NCBI GenBank assembly: GCA_949987705.1
Contig: CATLJY010000880.1
Coordinates: forward strand, 1 to 64,000
DNA length: 64,000 nucleotides
Source: Thereva unica
Lineage: Eukaryota; Arthropoda; Insecta; Diptera; Therevidae
Direction: 5' to 3'
Shown: positions 32,313 to 42,072 of the stretch, piece after piece
Layout: each line of letters opens with the position of its first letter
How positions within the stretch are numbered: the stretch's first letter is position 1
Program-made: the position numbers and the translations under genes
The notes under the pieces: model-generated
What the model was told of the DNA's origin: nothing
Database searches by the model: none
The model's input: the letters and a program-made list of their open reading frames with translations, nothing else

Positions 32313-33991
32313 TGTTTTTTGTTCAAAGAAAAAAACTACTTTAAAACAAATGAAAATTATTTGACACCATTTGGCCTCTAGTTACAGCACACACTGATAA
32401 AAAGGAACAAAGAGTAAAGTTCACTTTATAATTATAATTCACTTTTATTTGACTAATTCAATTTTAGGTTTTAGATACACAATTCAAAATAACAATATAT
32501 AATTCATCAATATAATTCACTGAATCAATGTCATTAAATTTTAACTTTTAAGAGCTTTGCAGTTATTAAGGAAAACAATAAATAAAAATTATAAGAAGGG
32601 TTAGTTTATAAGATTGAATTAAAGTTTACTGTATTCACTCGATGTGAACATCCACTCAAAAAAAATATATATATTATTAATCACCCTCATCAACGGTGTT
32701 AGCTAAAATAAACAATCCACTTAATCACCTCAACAACGATGGAAACTAAAATATCAGATTAATTAAATTCTTCATCCACGTTGATCACTAAAATCACTTC
32801 AATTTCAAAGCAGAGAAACAAGTTAAAATATTATTGTAACGAATCAAGGAAATCGTAAAAAAATCGTTCACCATATCAAATATTATTTATTTAAAGAATA
32901 AAAGGAAAATTATGAAATATGAATATTGTATTGTGGTAATTAAGTACTCACCTGACCTTGAAAGTTGGCCTTGAACTTTAATTTGGTTGCGGACAAAGGG
33001 ATTGTTAAAATCAAGGTCAAGGGAATGAGGAATTAGAAATTACTGTTCATAGTCTGTTCCCATGAACAATTAAAAGGAAAGTTGTTAATATTAATTCTCG
33101 GTCTATTCCCGAGAATTAAGGAAAAAATTAGTAATAATAGTAGTTCTCGGTCTATTCCCGAGAACTAAGGAAGATTAGTAAATAGTTTTAGTTCTCGGTC
33201 TATTCCCGAGAACTAAGGAAGATTAGTAATAGTTCTCGGTCTATTCCCGAGAACTAAGAGAAAAAATATTAGTAATAGTAGTTCTCGGTCTATTTCCGAG
33301 AACTAAGAAAAATTAGGAATAATAGTTCTCGGTCTATTCCCGAGAACTAAGGAAAAATTTAGGAATAGTTCTTGGTCTATTCCCAAGAACTTTAAAATGG
33401 AGGAAGGAAATATAAAATTGAGGCCAACTTACCCTCGAGGCGCTCGGTATCCAAAAGAGAGGAAGATTCATGGGTGCAATGATTTTTGTTAACTCACTTG
33501 AATTCGATTCAAGTGGGGATAGAAATATATAACGGGATGACTGAAGTGATATTTGTTTGAATAATGCAAGTGGGAATGAAAATTTTAATTGTGCATGTGT
33601 TGAGGTGAGAAGTGTTACCAGAGTAAATATTTATTCGAGTGAATGTATGAATTTTTGAGTGAATGTTCTTCAGAAAAATTTGGTTTCTGAAAGTTAAATT
33701 AGTATCAATGATAATGATGTTAAATGATGCTACTCAATGTCCACGTTATCCAAAGATGATGTAAATTGTTGATAGGTTCTTGATGTTCCCTTGTTAGAGC
33801 TGAATGACGGTGATTGTTTCTACATATGTAATTGCCCAGGAGTGTAATTGCATCTGGTTTCCTAATGCGGCTCTATTTTTCTGGAATAAAAAGTATTAAC
33901 GTGCCCTAAGGTGATATGGTGAACGAAGAAGGAAAAGAAAACATGAAAGATAAACTAGGGAGATTTATATTATGTTGTGAAGAATTGAACA
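32313..33991 (-). repeat. BEL 1 3' LTR (1,679 bp)
   Basis: By eye it differs from the other LTR at about ten positions, plus a 5-bp GTGCG-type indel near 32697/38812. That is well under 1% divergence and suggests a recent insertion. Confidence 0.9.
33045..33390. repeat. Eight tandem 23-nt hairpins in BEL 1 3' LTR
   Basis: Units at 33045, 33093, 33143, 33191, 33232, 33281, 33325 and 33368. The consensus is GTTCTCGG-TCTATTC-CCGAGAAC (8-bp stem, 7-nt loop). Stem changes are paired: ATTCTCGG/CCGAGAAT in the second unit, GTTCTTGG/CCAAGAAC in the last, GTTCAT/ATGAAC in the first. Spacers are AT-rich and of varying length. Confidence 0.9.
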
Positions 33992-34010
33992 TACTCCCCC
34001 CCGTTGAAAC
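33992..34010 (-). other. BEL 1 polypurine tract
   Basis: On the - strand a run reading ACGGGGGGAGTA abuts the 3' LTR start TGTTCAATTC. Confidence 0.7.
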
Positions 34011-34372
34011 ACTTGGAGTGTTTTAATATGACACTTTGACCTGGAGGAGTTGAAAGCAATCAAGAGTTAAAGAAAAGAGGTTGAAAGAAATAAGAGTTTT
34101 TTTTTTTTTTTTTAAATATCGATGATGAGTTAGTTTAGAGAGAGGAAGTTCTTTTGTAAATTTTACACAAAGAAACGAGAGCAAGGTTTAAATATTTTAA
34201 TGGTTGTGATTAAATTTTAATTCAATTTTGGAGGCATTCATATCGACTGGAAATAGACAAACTTTAAGTACTGGTATTTATTGACTGGGTAGAATATTGT
34301 TAGAAAAGTTAGAACATGAGGGTTATTTTGAAGAATAAATAAAATACGAAGAAACATTTGATTTTGGGTTTT

Positions 34373-37066
34373 CTATGCTACGTTGGACATCGTTCCTTGC
34401 ATTGAGACGCTTGTGATGTTTTTAACTGCTAAGTGTTTGTCCGCTGCAGTTGAGTACTTTAAAATGTCCTTGTGTCTTGTTGTAGGTAAAATATTATTTG
34501 TAAAATTTAATGAGTTAACATTGAATAAAGAATTACTTGTGTAGCAAATTGGCTTAGACGAACTAATAAAAACATTACAATTATTAGGAGATGAAATTAT
34601 TTTTAATTTAGGTAGGGATTCTGTGGATGTAATCGGCAAGAAATCTGTTTTCAAATCTGCATTTGTTTTATTTGATAACTTAGTTTTGCCGTTAATTTTA
34701 TTGCTGAATTTTGTACGTGTAACATTTTTCGAGGACGAGATAGTCTTCTTATCAGCTGTTAAAGGTATAGATAAGGGATTATTAAGCCTAGTGGTTGAAA
34801 CATTTTTAGAATCTGTAACTGGTAGTGGCTTGGGAATGTCCGTGCTCACAGGAGCTGTTGATCGTAATGAAGGCGAGCCATTTAAGTATGGTTGATACGT
34901 TTGGGAGAAACCCTTGAAATTAGGTGGACCAAAATTAGTTAGTGTGGTTGTGATTGAATTTTGGTGTTTAGTGGTAATGGGATTAGTGGAACAATTTTGA
35001 ATAAAGTTATGAGACTGTTTTCGATTTTCTTTAGAGGATCTTGAAACAAAACTTGAAAAGCAATTTGCAGGGAATGTGTTTAGGGCAGATAAATATGAAG
35101 ATTGCTCTGGTTTTGGAAGTGGGGATATAGCTTCAGGAATTGCTGATTGTATGGTAGATTTTTCACTTCTTGAATTTATTGGTCCGAATAAAAGCCAACC
35201 AAGTAAGGTATTTTGAGCTGTAGGAGTACCTTTAGGGCCTTTAATTAGGCCATCTAAGATCAAATCTGAATACACATCGGCTCCAAGTAGTAAGTCAATT
35301 TGTCCAGGCAGATAGTATTGGGGGTCAGCAAGATTAAGATTAGTTAAATGAATCCAACCATCTCTCGGAAGTGGAGACGGTGGTAAGAAATTTGTGATTG
35401 AAGGAACAACTAGGGCCGTCACAGAAACTTGCTCTTGAGTTGAAAGATTTCTAGGCTGAAAAGAAAATTCTATTTGTTTATGAGCTTGGGTAATTGGCCT
35501 TTCACATACTCCATTGATTGTTATTGAAGCAGGGGAGCCTTTCAGTTGAAGTTGTCTCGCTGTTCTTTCAGTAACAAAAGAAACTTGTGACCCCGGGTCG
35601 ACGAGAGCTCGCAGAGTCACAACACCTGTTTTCGTTGGAACATTTAGCCAGGCAGTGGAAAGAAGGGTTTTAGAGAAACTATTTTTCTCCTTAGTACAGC
35701 AGAACGATTGTGTAGAGAGCAATACCGTAGTTTCGGCATTATTAGGTAAATTGTGCTCACTATTCAAGTTGGGAGCTGATGTCCTTGTAGAAGTACTTTG
35801 ACTATTAAAATTTTGTATCTCATTGGAAATTGAATCTTGTGAAAGAGTTCTGTGTAATAAGGTATGATGAGGTTTACCGCATTTTCTGCATCTAAACTTA
35901 CTACAGCAATTTAAAGTGGAGTGAAAATTTGAAAGACATTTAAAACATAACTTGTTTGATTTAACAATGTCATATTTCTGTTGATGAGGGAGGCTTGAAA
36001 ATTTAGAACATTCGGATATTGTATGAGATTCTTTACAGCAAATGCAGGTACCGGTCGTCGAGGATGAAGCAAAGTGTGTAAGGAATTTAGGAGTTGATCC
36101 ACTATAAGGGCGTTGTTGAGTGTTAATTTTGTGTTCTGAAATAGATTCAAGCATGCGGAAACGCTTCTCGAGAAATTGCTTAAGTCTTTCGAACGTTGGA
36201 AGTGTGGATTCCCCATTTAGTTCTGTTTCCCACATCCGATGAGATTCAGAAGGAAGTTTTTGAACAATAAGATAAATGAGAAAGGGATCCCAATAAGAAG
36301 TGTTAACACCTAAAGCCTCCAACTCGCACAAACACTCGTTAGACCTATCCAATAAGGATTTAATAGAGTTCACCGATTCACTAGATACTTGTTTAAGATT
36401 GAATAAATTTTTAAGTTGAGAATTAACTAGAACCCTGTTGTTATTGTATCTGTGGAGTAATGTTGACCATGCCCTTTCATAGTTAACATCTGTTATTTGA
36501 AATTGTCGGAGGAGATGCTCAGCTTCGCCAGATAACACGGACTTTAAATAATGCAATTTTTGTGCATTGGAAAGTGAGGGATTTTGGTGGACCAATGAGT
36601 TAAATAGATCGTGGAAGGAACGCCATGATTCATAAGAACCTGAGAAAGAGGGAAGTGAAATTTTTGGAAGTCGCAGTAGCTGTGTTGACATTGATGATGA
36701 ATTTAAGCGCGTCGACTCATGCGGTGAAGGGCTTGGTGGGGGTGTTTGTTCCTCAAATTTACTTAGGGCAGTTCTTATTCCACCTATAAACTCAAAATAC
36801 TTATCTTCAAGATTTAAATATGTATCATTAACAAAGTAATCACAAGTGGGTTTATCAACTAAGTTTGCAAACAGTAATTCAAGCTGAATATGATTCTGTT
36901 CTATTCGCGACCATTGTTCTCGAAATTTAGTGATCCGTTCGGATATGTATTCCTTGGTTCTTTTGACAAGAGCAGTCTTCTTATAGTTGGAGATGGCTTT
37001 GTTCAAAAGATCAATGTGCACCTTTTGCAATTTTAAGGCTTCATGAAAAGAGGTTTCTGTAGCCAT
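34373..37066 (-). CDS. gag: BEL 1: Gag-protease polyprotein without RT
   Basis: An intact 897-residue BEL/Pao Gag. Residues 1-105 are helical and charged. About 130-300 is the DUF1759-type core (LPKISLPSFSGSYESWRSFH, LHYLKSVLSGEAEHLL). Three Cys/His knuckles lie at 341-353 (CICCKESHTISEC), 374-387 (CFKCLSNFHSTLNC) and 393-405 (CRKCGKPHHTLLH). The aspartic protease (DUF1758 type) is about 475-630, with ALVDPGSQVSFV (D490), LLLGADVYSDL and TLLGWLLFGPI. In autonomous BEL elements RT follows here. Instead a 267-residue Ser/Thr/Asn-rich tail of no recognised domain leads to a stop. The start is the first ATG after the long leader. No internal stops. Confidence 0.92.
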   Translation of the reverse strand: MATETSFHEALKLQKVHIDLLNKAISNYKKTALVKRTKEYISERITKFREQWSRIEQNHIQLELLFANLVDKPTCDYFVNDTYLNLEDKYFEFIGGIRTALSKFEEQTPPPSPSPHESTRLNSSSMSTQLLRLPKISLPSFSGSYESWRSFHDLFNSLVHQNPSLSNAQKLHYLKSVLSGEAEHLLRQFQITDVNYERAWSTLLHRYNNNRVLVNSQLKNLFNLKQVSSESVNSIKSLLDRSNECLCELEALGVNTSYWDPFLIYLIVQKLPSESHRMWETELNGESTLPTFERLKQFLEKRFRMLESISEHKINTQQRPYSGSTPKFLTHFASSSTTGTCICCKESHTISECSKFSSLPHQQKYDIVKSNKLCFKCLSNFHSTLNCCSKFRCRKCGKPHHTLLHRTLSQDSISNEIQNFNSQSTSTRTSAPNLNSEHNLPNNAETTVLLSTQSFCCTKEKNSFSKTLLSTAWLNVPTKTGVVTLRALVDPGSQVSFVTERTARQLQLKGSPASITINGVCERPITQAHKQIEFSFQPRNLSTQEQVSVTALVVPSITNFLPPSPLPRDGWIHLTNLNLADPQYYLPGQIDLLLGADVYSDLILDGLIKGPKGTPTAQNTLLGWLLFGPINSRSEKSTIQSAIPEAISPLPKPEQSSYLSALNTFPANCFSSFVSRSSKENRKQSHNFIQNCSTNPITTKHQNSITTTLTNFGPPNFKGFSQTYQPYLNGSPSLRSTAPVSTDIPKPLPVTDSKNVSTTRLNNPLSIPLTADKKTISSSKNVTRTKFSNKINGKTKLSNKTNADLKTDFLPITSTESLPKLKIISSPNNCNVFISSSKPICYTSNSLFNVNSLNFTNNILPTTRHKDILKYSTAADKHLAVKNITSVSMQGTMSNVA

Positions 37067-37239
37067 ATTGACTAGTCAATCACAAACCTTGTAAAACAAC
37101 TTTGAACTGATGTATCACGAATGTATCACTTGCACTTGATCACAGTTAGGGCGTTATCCCCTGAAATAAATAAATCGAGAACTAAGCTTTAGTAAATTGG
37201 GCGTATCTGTAAGAACTAAACTCTTTTAAACATGATGTG

Positions 37240-38290
37240 GAAGAAATTGATATAGGTGAGAGACTCACCTCGAGAGTGTAATAAATTGGGTTGGTATGAA
37301 AACCTTCCAATTGATTTGATTTGAAATGAGGGGATTGCCTCAGAAAATAATATAGTTGTGGACTAGGCTCATGTAAATGTAGCTTGGTGCTTAAGACCTT
37401 GCAACAGGTGAGGGACTTGCCTCGAGATTGTAATAAATTGGGTTGGTATGAAAACCTTCCAATTGATTCAAAGTCAGGAAACTAGGCTCGAGTTCAGTAT
37501 GAACCTTGCAATTGATTGAAAAGAGGGACTTTGCCTCGGGAAATTAATATTTTTGAGAACTAAGCTCGTTCGGTATGAAAACCTTACAATTGTTTGAAGT
37601 GAGGGTTGCACCTCGGGAAATTAATATTTGAGGACTAGGCTCTAATAATTGTTCGGTATGAAAACCTTACAATTGATTGAAGTGAGGGCTGTGCCTCGGG
37701 AAATTAATATATTTGAGAACTAAGCTCGAATAATTGTTCGGTGTGAAAACCTTACAATTGATTGAAGTGAGGGCTGTGCCTCGGGAAAATAATATATTTG
37801 AGGACTAGGCTCGAATAATTGTTCGGTATGAAAACCTTACAATTGATTGAAGTGAGGGCTGTGCCTCGGGAAAATAATATATTTGAGGACTAGGCTCGAA
37901 TAATTGTTCGGTATGAAAACCTTACAATTGATTGAAGTGAGGGCTGTGCCTCGGGAAAATAATATATTTGAGGACTATGCTCGAATGTTCGGTAATAAAA
38001 TGCAAGAACTAGGTTCATATAAAAATAGCTTGGTTTGTAAGACCCTGCTATGGGTGAGGGGCTTGCCTTAAGAAACATTTCAATAATAAAAATGTAAAAA
38101 AAACTAGGCTCATGTAAAAAGAGCCTGGCGTGTAAGACCTTGCTTTGAGTGAGGGGCTTGCCTCAAGAAAATTATAAATTTTAAGACCAGGCTCGAAATA
38201 AAAATAGCTTGGTATGTAAGACCGTGCTATAGGTGAGGGACTTGCCTCGAAAATAATAAATTGAAACACTGGTCTTAAAAATAGAAAGTC
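37240..38290. repeat. 85-bp tandem repeats in BEL 1 5' leader
   Basis: The landmark GTTCGGTATGAAAACCTTAC recurs at 37651, 37736, 37821 and 37906, a spacing of exactly 85 bp. More diverged units extend on both sides. The leader from 5' LTR to gag is about 1.36 kb and non-coding. Confidence 0.85.
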
Positions 38291-38403
38291 ACTGAGCACT
38301 AGGTTCACACGAATGGTTGACACTAATATTCTTCGAATGGTTGCATGAGTTTAGGAACTTTACTTCCACTGAAATTTTAAACAATATGCACTGCACTTAG
38401 AAG

Positions 38404-38424
38404 CACATCCGGCTCGAAGGACCA
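38404..38424 (-). other. BEL 1 primer-binding site
   Basis: The - strand reads TGGTCCTTCGAGCCGGATG two bases inside the 5' LTR, a tRNA-3'-end complement of the kind used by arthropod BEL/Pao elements. I do not assign the tRNA. Confidence 0.7.
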
Positions 38425-38426
38425 TA

Positions 38427-40110
38427 TGTTTTTTGTTCAAAGAAAAAAACTACTTTAAAACAAATGAAAATTATTTGACACCATTTGGCCTCTAGTTCCA
38501 GCACACACTGATAAAAAGGAACAAAGAGTAAAGTTCACTTTATAATTATAATTCACTTTTATTTGACTAATTCAATTTTAGGTTTTAGATACACAATTCA
38601 AAATAACAATATATAATTCATCAATATAATTCACTGAATCAATGTCATTAAATTTTAACTTTTAAGAGCTTTGCAGTTATTAAGGAAAACAATAAATAAA
38701 AATTATAAGAAGGGTTAGTTTATAAGATTGAATTAAAGTTTACTGTATTCACTCGATGTGAACATCCACTCAAAAAAAATATATATATTATTAATCACCC
38801 TCATCAACGGTGCGGTGTTAGCTAAAATAAACAATCCACTTAATCACCTCAACAACGATGGAAACTAAAATATCAGATTAATTAAATTCCTCATCCACGT
38901 TGATCACTAAAATCACTTCAATTTCAAAGCAGAGAAACAAGTTAAAATATTATTGTAACGAATCAAGGAAATCGTAAAAAAATCGTTCACCATATCAAAT
39001 ATTATTTATTTAAAGAATAAAAGGAAAATTATGAAATATGAATATTGTATTGTGGTAATTAAGTACTCACCTGACCTTGAAAGTTGGCCTTGAACTTTAA
39101 TTTGGTTGCGGACAAAGGGATTGTTAAAATCAAGGTCAAGGGAAAGAGGAATTAGAAATTACTGTTCATAGTCTGTTCCCATGAACAAGGAAAAGGAAAG
39201 TTGTTAATATTAATTCTCGGTCTATTCCCGAGAATTAAGGAAAAAATTAGTAATAATAGTAGTTCTCGGTCTATTCCCGAGAACTAAGGAAGATTAGTAA
39301 ATAGTTTTAGTTCTCGGTCTATTCCCGAGAACTAAGGAAGATTAGTAATAGTTCTCGGTCTATTCCCGAGAACTAAGAGAAAAAATATTAGTAATAGTAG
39401 TTCTCGGTCTATTCCCGAGAACTAAGAAAAATTAGGAATAATAGTTCTCGGTCTATTCCCGAGAACTAAGGAAAAATTTAGGAATAGTTCTTGGTCTATT
39501 CCCAAGAACTTTAAAATGGAGGAAGGAAATATAAAATTGAGGCCAACTTACCCTCGAGGCGCTCGGTATCCAAAAGAGAGGAAGATTCATGGGTGCAATG
39601 ATTTTTGTTAACTCACTTGAATTCGATTCAAGTGGGGATAGAAATATATAACGGGATGACTGAAGTGATATTTGTTTGAATAATGCAAGTGGGAATGAAA
39701 ATTTTAATTGTGCATGTGTTGAGGTGAGAAGTGTTACCAGAGTAAATATTTATTCGAGTGAATGTATGAATTTTTGAGTGAATGTTCTTCAGAAAAATGT
39801 GGTTTCTTAAAGTTAAATTAGTATCAATGATAATGATGTTAAATGATGCTACTCAATGTCCACGTTATCCAAAGATGATGTAAATTGTTGATAGGTTCTT
39901 GATGTTCCCTTGTTAGAGCTGAATGACGGTGATTGTTTCTACATATGTAATTGCCCAGGAGTGTAATTGCATCTGGTTTCCTAATGCGGCTCTATTTTTC
40001 TGGAATAAAAAGTATTAACGTGCCCTAAGGTGATATGGTGAACGAAGAAGGAAAAGAAAACATGAAAGATAAACTAGGGAGATTTATATTATGTTGTGAA
40101 GAATTGAACA
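38427..40110 (-). repeat. BEL 1 5' LTR (1,684 bp), with its own eight-hairpin array
   Basis: Nearly identical to 32313-33991. The hairpin array recurs at about 39164-39511, including the compensated first, second and last units. The ORFs at its right end (about 40025-40256) run out of the LTR into flanking sequence. Confidence 0.9.
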
Positions 40111-40404
40111 CCTCCATTCCCACAGATGAACTTTTTACACACCTTTCACTAGATTTCACTACGGTTACGTGCACGGATTTTATACGCGAGGGCTTTTCCT
40201 GCAGTTCTACATTCAAACTCTGTGGTTACGACCGTAATTTTGTATTTTTAATGTAAACTATGGATTTTATAAAATTTGAAAAATCTCACGTGAGACTAGG
40301 GGGGAGGGAGGGGGTGTCGGGACAAATCTCACGATATCTCACCAAGGAGGGAGGGGGGGTCGAAAAATCACAAAAATCACCTCACGTAATTTATGGACGA
40401 CCCC

Positions 40405-40692
40405 TTACACCTCTTAAACAAAAAAACGGCTCGACCGAATGTTATGAAAATCTTTTCAGATCATATTTCGGTTAATACGCTTCGAACGACACCTCAACGA
40501 AGTCGATATCTTTTTTGGTTCGCGCGATATCGTGCAGGAAAAAATGACCACATCCGTACGCACATACACACACACATACTTCCTCCCAATTTTTTGCTGA
40601 AAATGCTCCTGGGACCTTGAAAGATGAAAATACGTCGAAATTTTCGATTTCGGTTTTCGGACCGATTACAATAACTTCCTATACAGGGAAGT
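40405..40692 (+). repeat. Dispersed minisatellite element, copy 3 resumes
   Basis: Continues the unit broken at 28608 (AAACAAAAAAACGGCTCGAC, TTCGAACGACACCTCAACGA), then a (CACA)n run, CCTGGGACCTTGAAAGATG, and the terminal hairpin CTTCCTATACAGGGAAG. Confidence 0.75.
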
Positions 40693-41239
40693 TAAAAAGG
40701 TAGCGAAAAGAAGCTTGATGTATTTGAACTCCGTTTAGAGGAATTGGGTGTTACGATAAAAATAAAAAAAACACTACCCTCACACTTGAATGTTAAAGAT
40801 GTGATGACATTGCTTTTAGCCAATTTACACTTTGACGATAAACAACTATTGAAATAAAACATAAACGAATTATTGAAATTAAAAATACAATTTTTGAAAT
40901 ATTGAATAAACTGAAGAAAGATTCACTCAAAGCAAAGGCACCCGAGCAACGGAAAATAACTAAAAACAGTGAAATTTTGCAGGTCCCATATGAAAAACAG
41001 AGCTCGGCGATTTTTCATCTATAGCCCAGTGAATAAGCCGGAAAAAACTGTAAAATGTGGAAAAGTTTTGGAACAGCACCGATTTCAAAAATTCTTTTTT
41101 CCCGTATTCTGTAGACGTTCAGGAACATTCATCACCACTATCCCTTACATTACCTCGAAAAATGAATAAATTAGGGTGGTTTTAGCCCTCCAAAGCACCC
41201 CCATGAATTGCATTACGGAAAATCTTTGTAAAATTTATA
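40693..41239. other. No recognisable gene
   Basis: AT-rich with short ORFs only (for example 40969-41169); none has a recognisable domain. Confidence 0.45.
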
Positions 41240-42072
41240 TATTTGGCCTCGAAAATCGTCTCCTGGGGGGGTTTGGGGGTCGCTGATCACGAATCCGAGG
41301 TCCATTTGTATGCAGGGGTGGTTTCAACCCCTGAAAGTACCCTTGGTTTGAGGGAATATTAAAAATGCATTATTTTGCCTCGGAAATCGTTTCTCGGGGA
41401 TTTTCGGGGTCGCTGATTACGAATCCGAGGTTCATATACACGTAAGGGTGATTTCAACCCCTAAAAATAACCCCACCGCCCCTCCCCCCCAAAAAACAGA
41501 AAAAATTATTATTTTGCCACGGAAATCGTATTCCCGGGGGTTTAAGGGTCCCTGATCACGAATCCGAGGTTCATACATGTAGGGGTGGTTTCAACCCCTT
41601 AAAACCCCTCCACCCCCAGTGATACAAAATATTGAAAAATTTATTATTTTGCCTCGAAAATCGTCTCTCGGGGGGTTTGGTGGTCACTGATCACGAATCC
41701 AAGGTCCATTTGTATGCAGGGGTGGTTTCAACCCCTAAAAGTACCCTTGGTGTGAGGGAATATTAAAAATGCATTATTTTGCCTCGGAAGTCGTTTCTCG
41801 GGGGTTTCGGGGTCGCTGATTTCGAATCCGAGGTTCATATACATGTAGGGGTGGTTTCAACCCCTTAAAATCCCCCCAGTTACAGAAAATAATGAAAAAT
41901 TTATTATTTTGCCACGGAAATCATATCCCGGGGGGTTTCGGGGTCGCTGATTACGAATCCGGGGTTCATATTCATGTAGGGGTGGTTTCAACCCTTAAAA
42001 ATCACTCACCACCCCCTCCCCGAAAAACAGAAAATATTAAAAATTTATTATTTTGCCACGGAAATCATATCC
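41240..42072. repeat. About 130-bp irregular tandem array with GTCGCTGATTACGAATC core
   Basis: Six units, with cores near 41279, 41408, 41549, 41693, 41812 and 41945 (spacing 119-144 bp). Each contains TTATTATTTTGCC, a G-run, GGGGTCGCTGATTACGAATC and GGGGTGGTTTCAACCCC, the last being a short palindrome. The core is the same word found in both Transib copies. The array meets the copia integrase at 42073. Confidence 0.85.

Larger units (their letters stand above)
32313..40110 (-). mobile_element. BEL/Pao element 1: complete LTRs, Gag-protease only
   Basis: A 7.8-kb element flanked by CCTCC on both sides (32308-32312 and 40111-40115). LTRs are 32313-33991 (3' LTR) and 38427-40110 (5' LTR). On the - strand they run TG...CA, with a PBS next to the 5' LTR and a polypurine tract next to the 3' LTR. 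The only gene is a 897-codon gag-protease frame. RT, RNase H and integrase are entirely missing, though only about 380 bp separate the stop from the 3' LTR. The structure is that of a non-autonomous BEL. Confidence 0.9.
28609..40404. mobile_element. Harbinger-like element carrying three nested TEs
   Basis: Ends GAGGTCGTCCATAAATTACG (left) and, on the other strand, GGGGTCGTCCATAAATTACG (right). TTA flanks both sides (28606-28608 and 40405-40407), and joining the flanks restores a continuous minisatellite. Removing Transib B (29021-30423), the CR1-like element (about 30636-32217) and BEL 1 (32313-40110) leaves about 1 kb. In that residue a + strand frame runs across the BEL 1 insertion point (KRKSEEGKQYELS... 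to ...NFVFLM, stop at about 40256), but I recognise no domain in it. G-rich runs lie just inside both ends. Confidence 0.65.

Noticed and set aside
40025..40256. Overlapping small ORFs spanning the right edge of the BEL 1 LTR
   Set aside because: They start in LTR sequence and run into the flank; only the flank part may belong to the Harbinger-like element.
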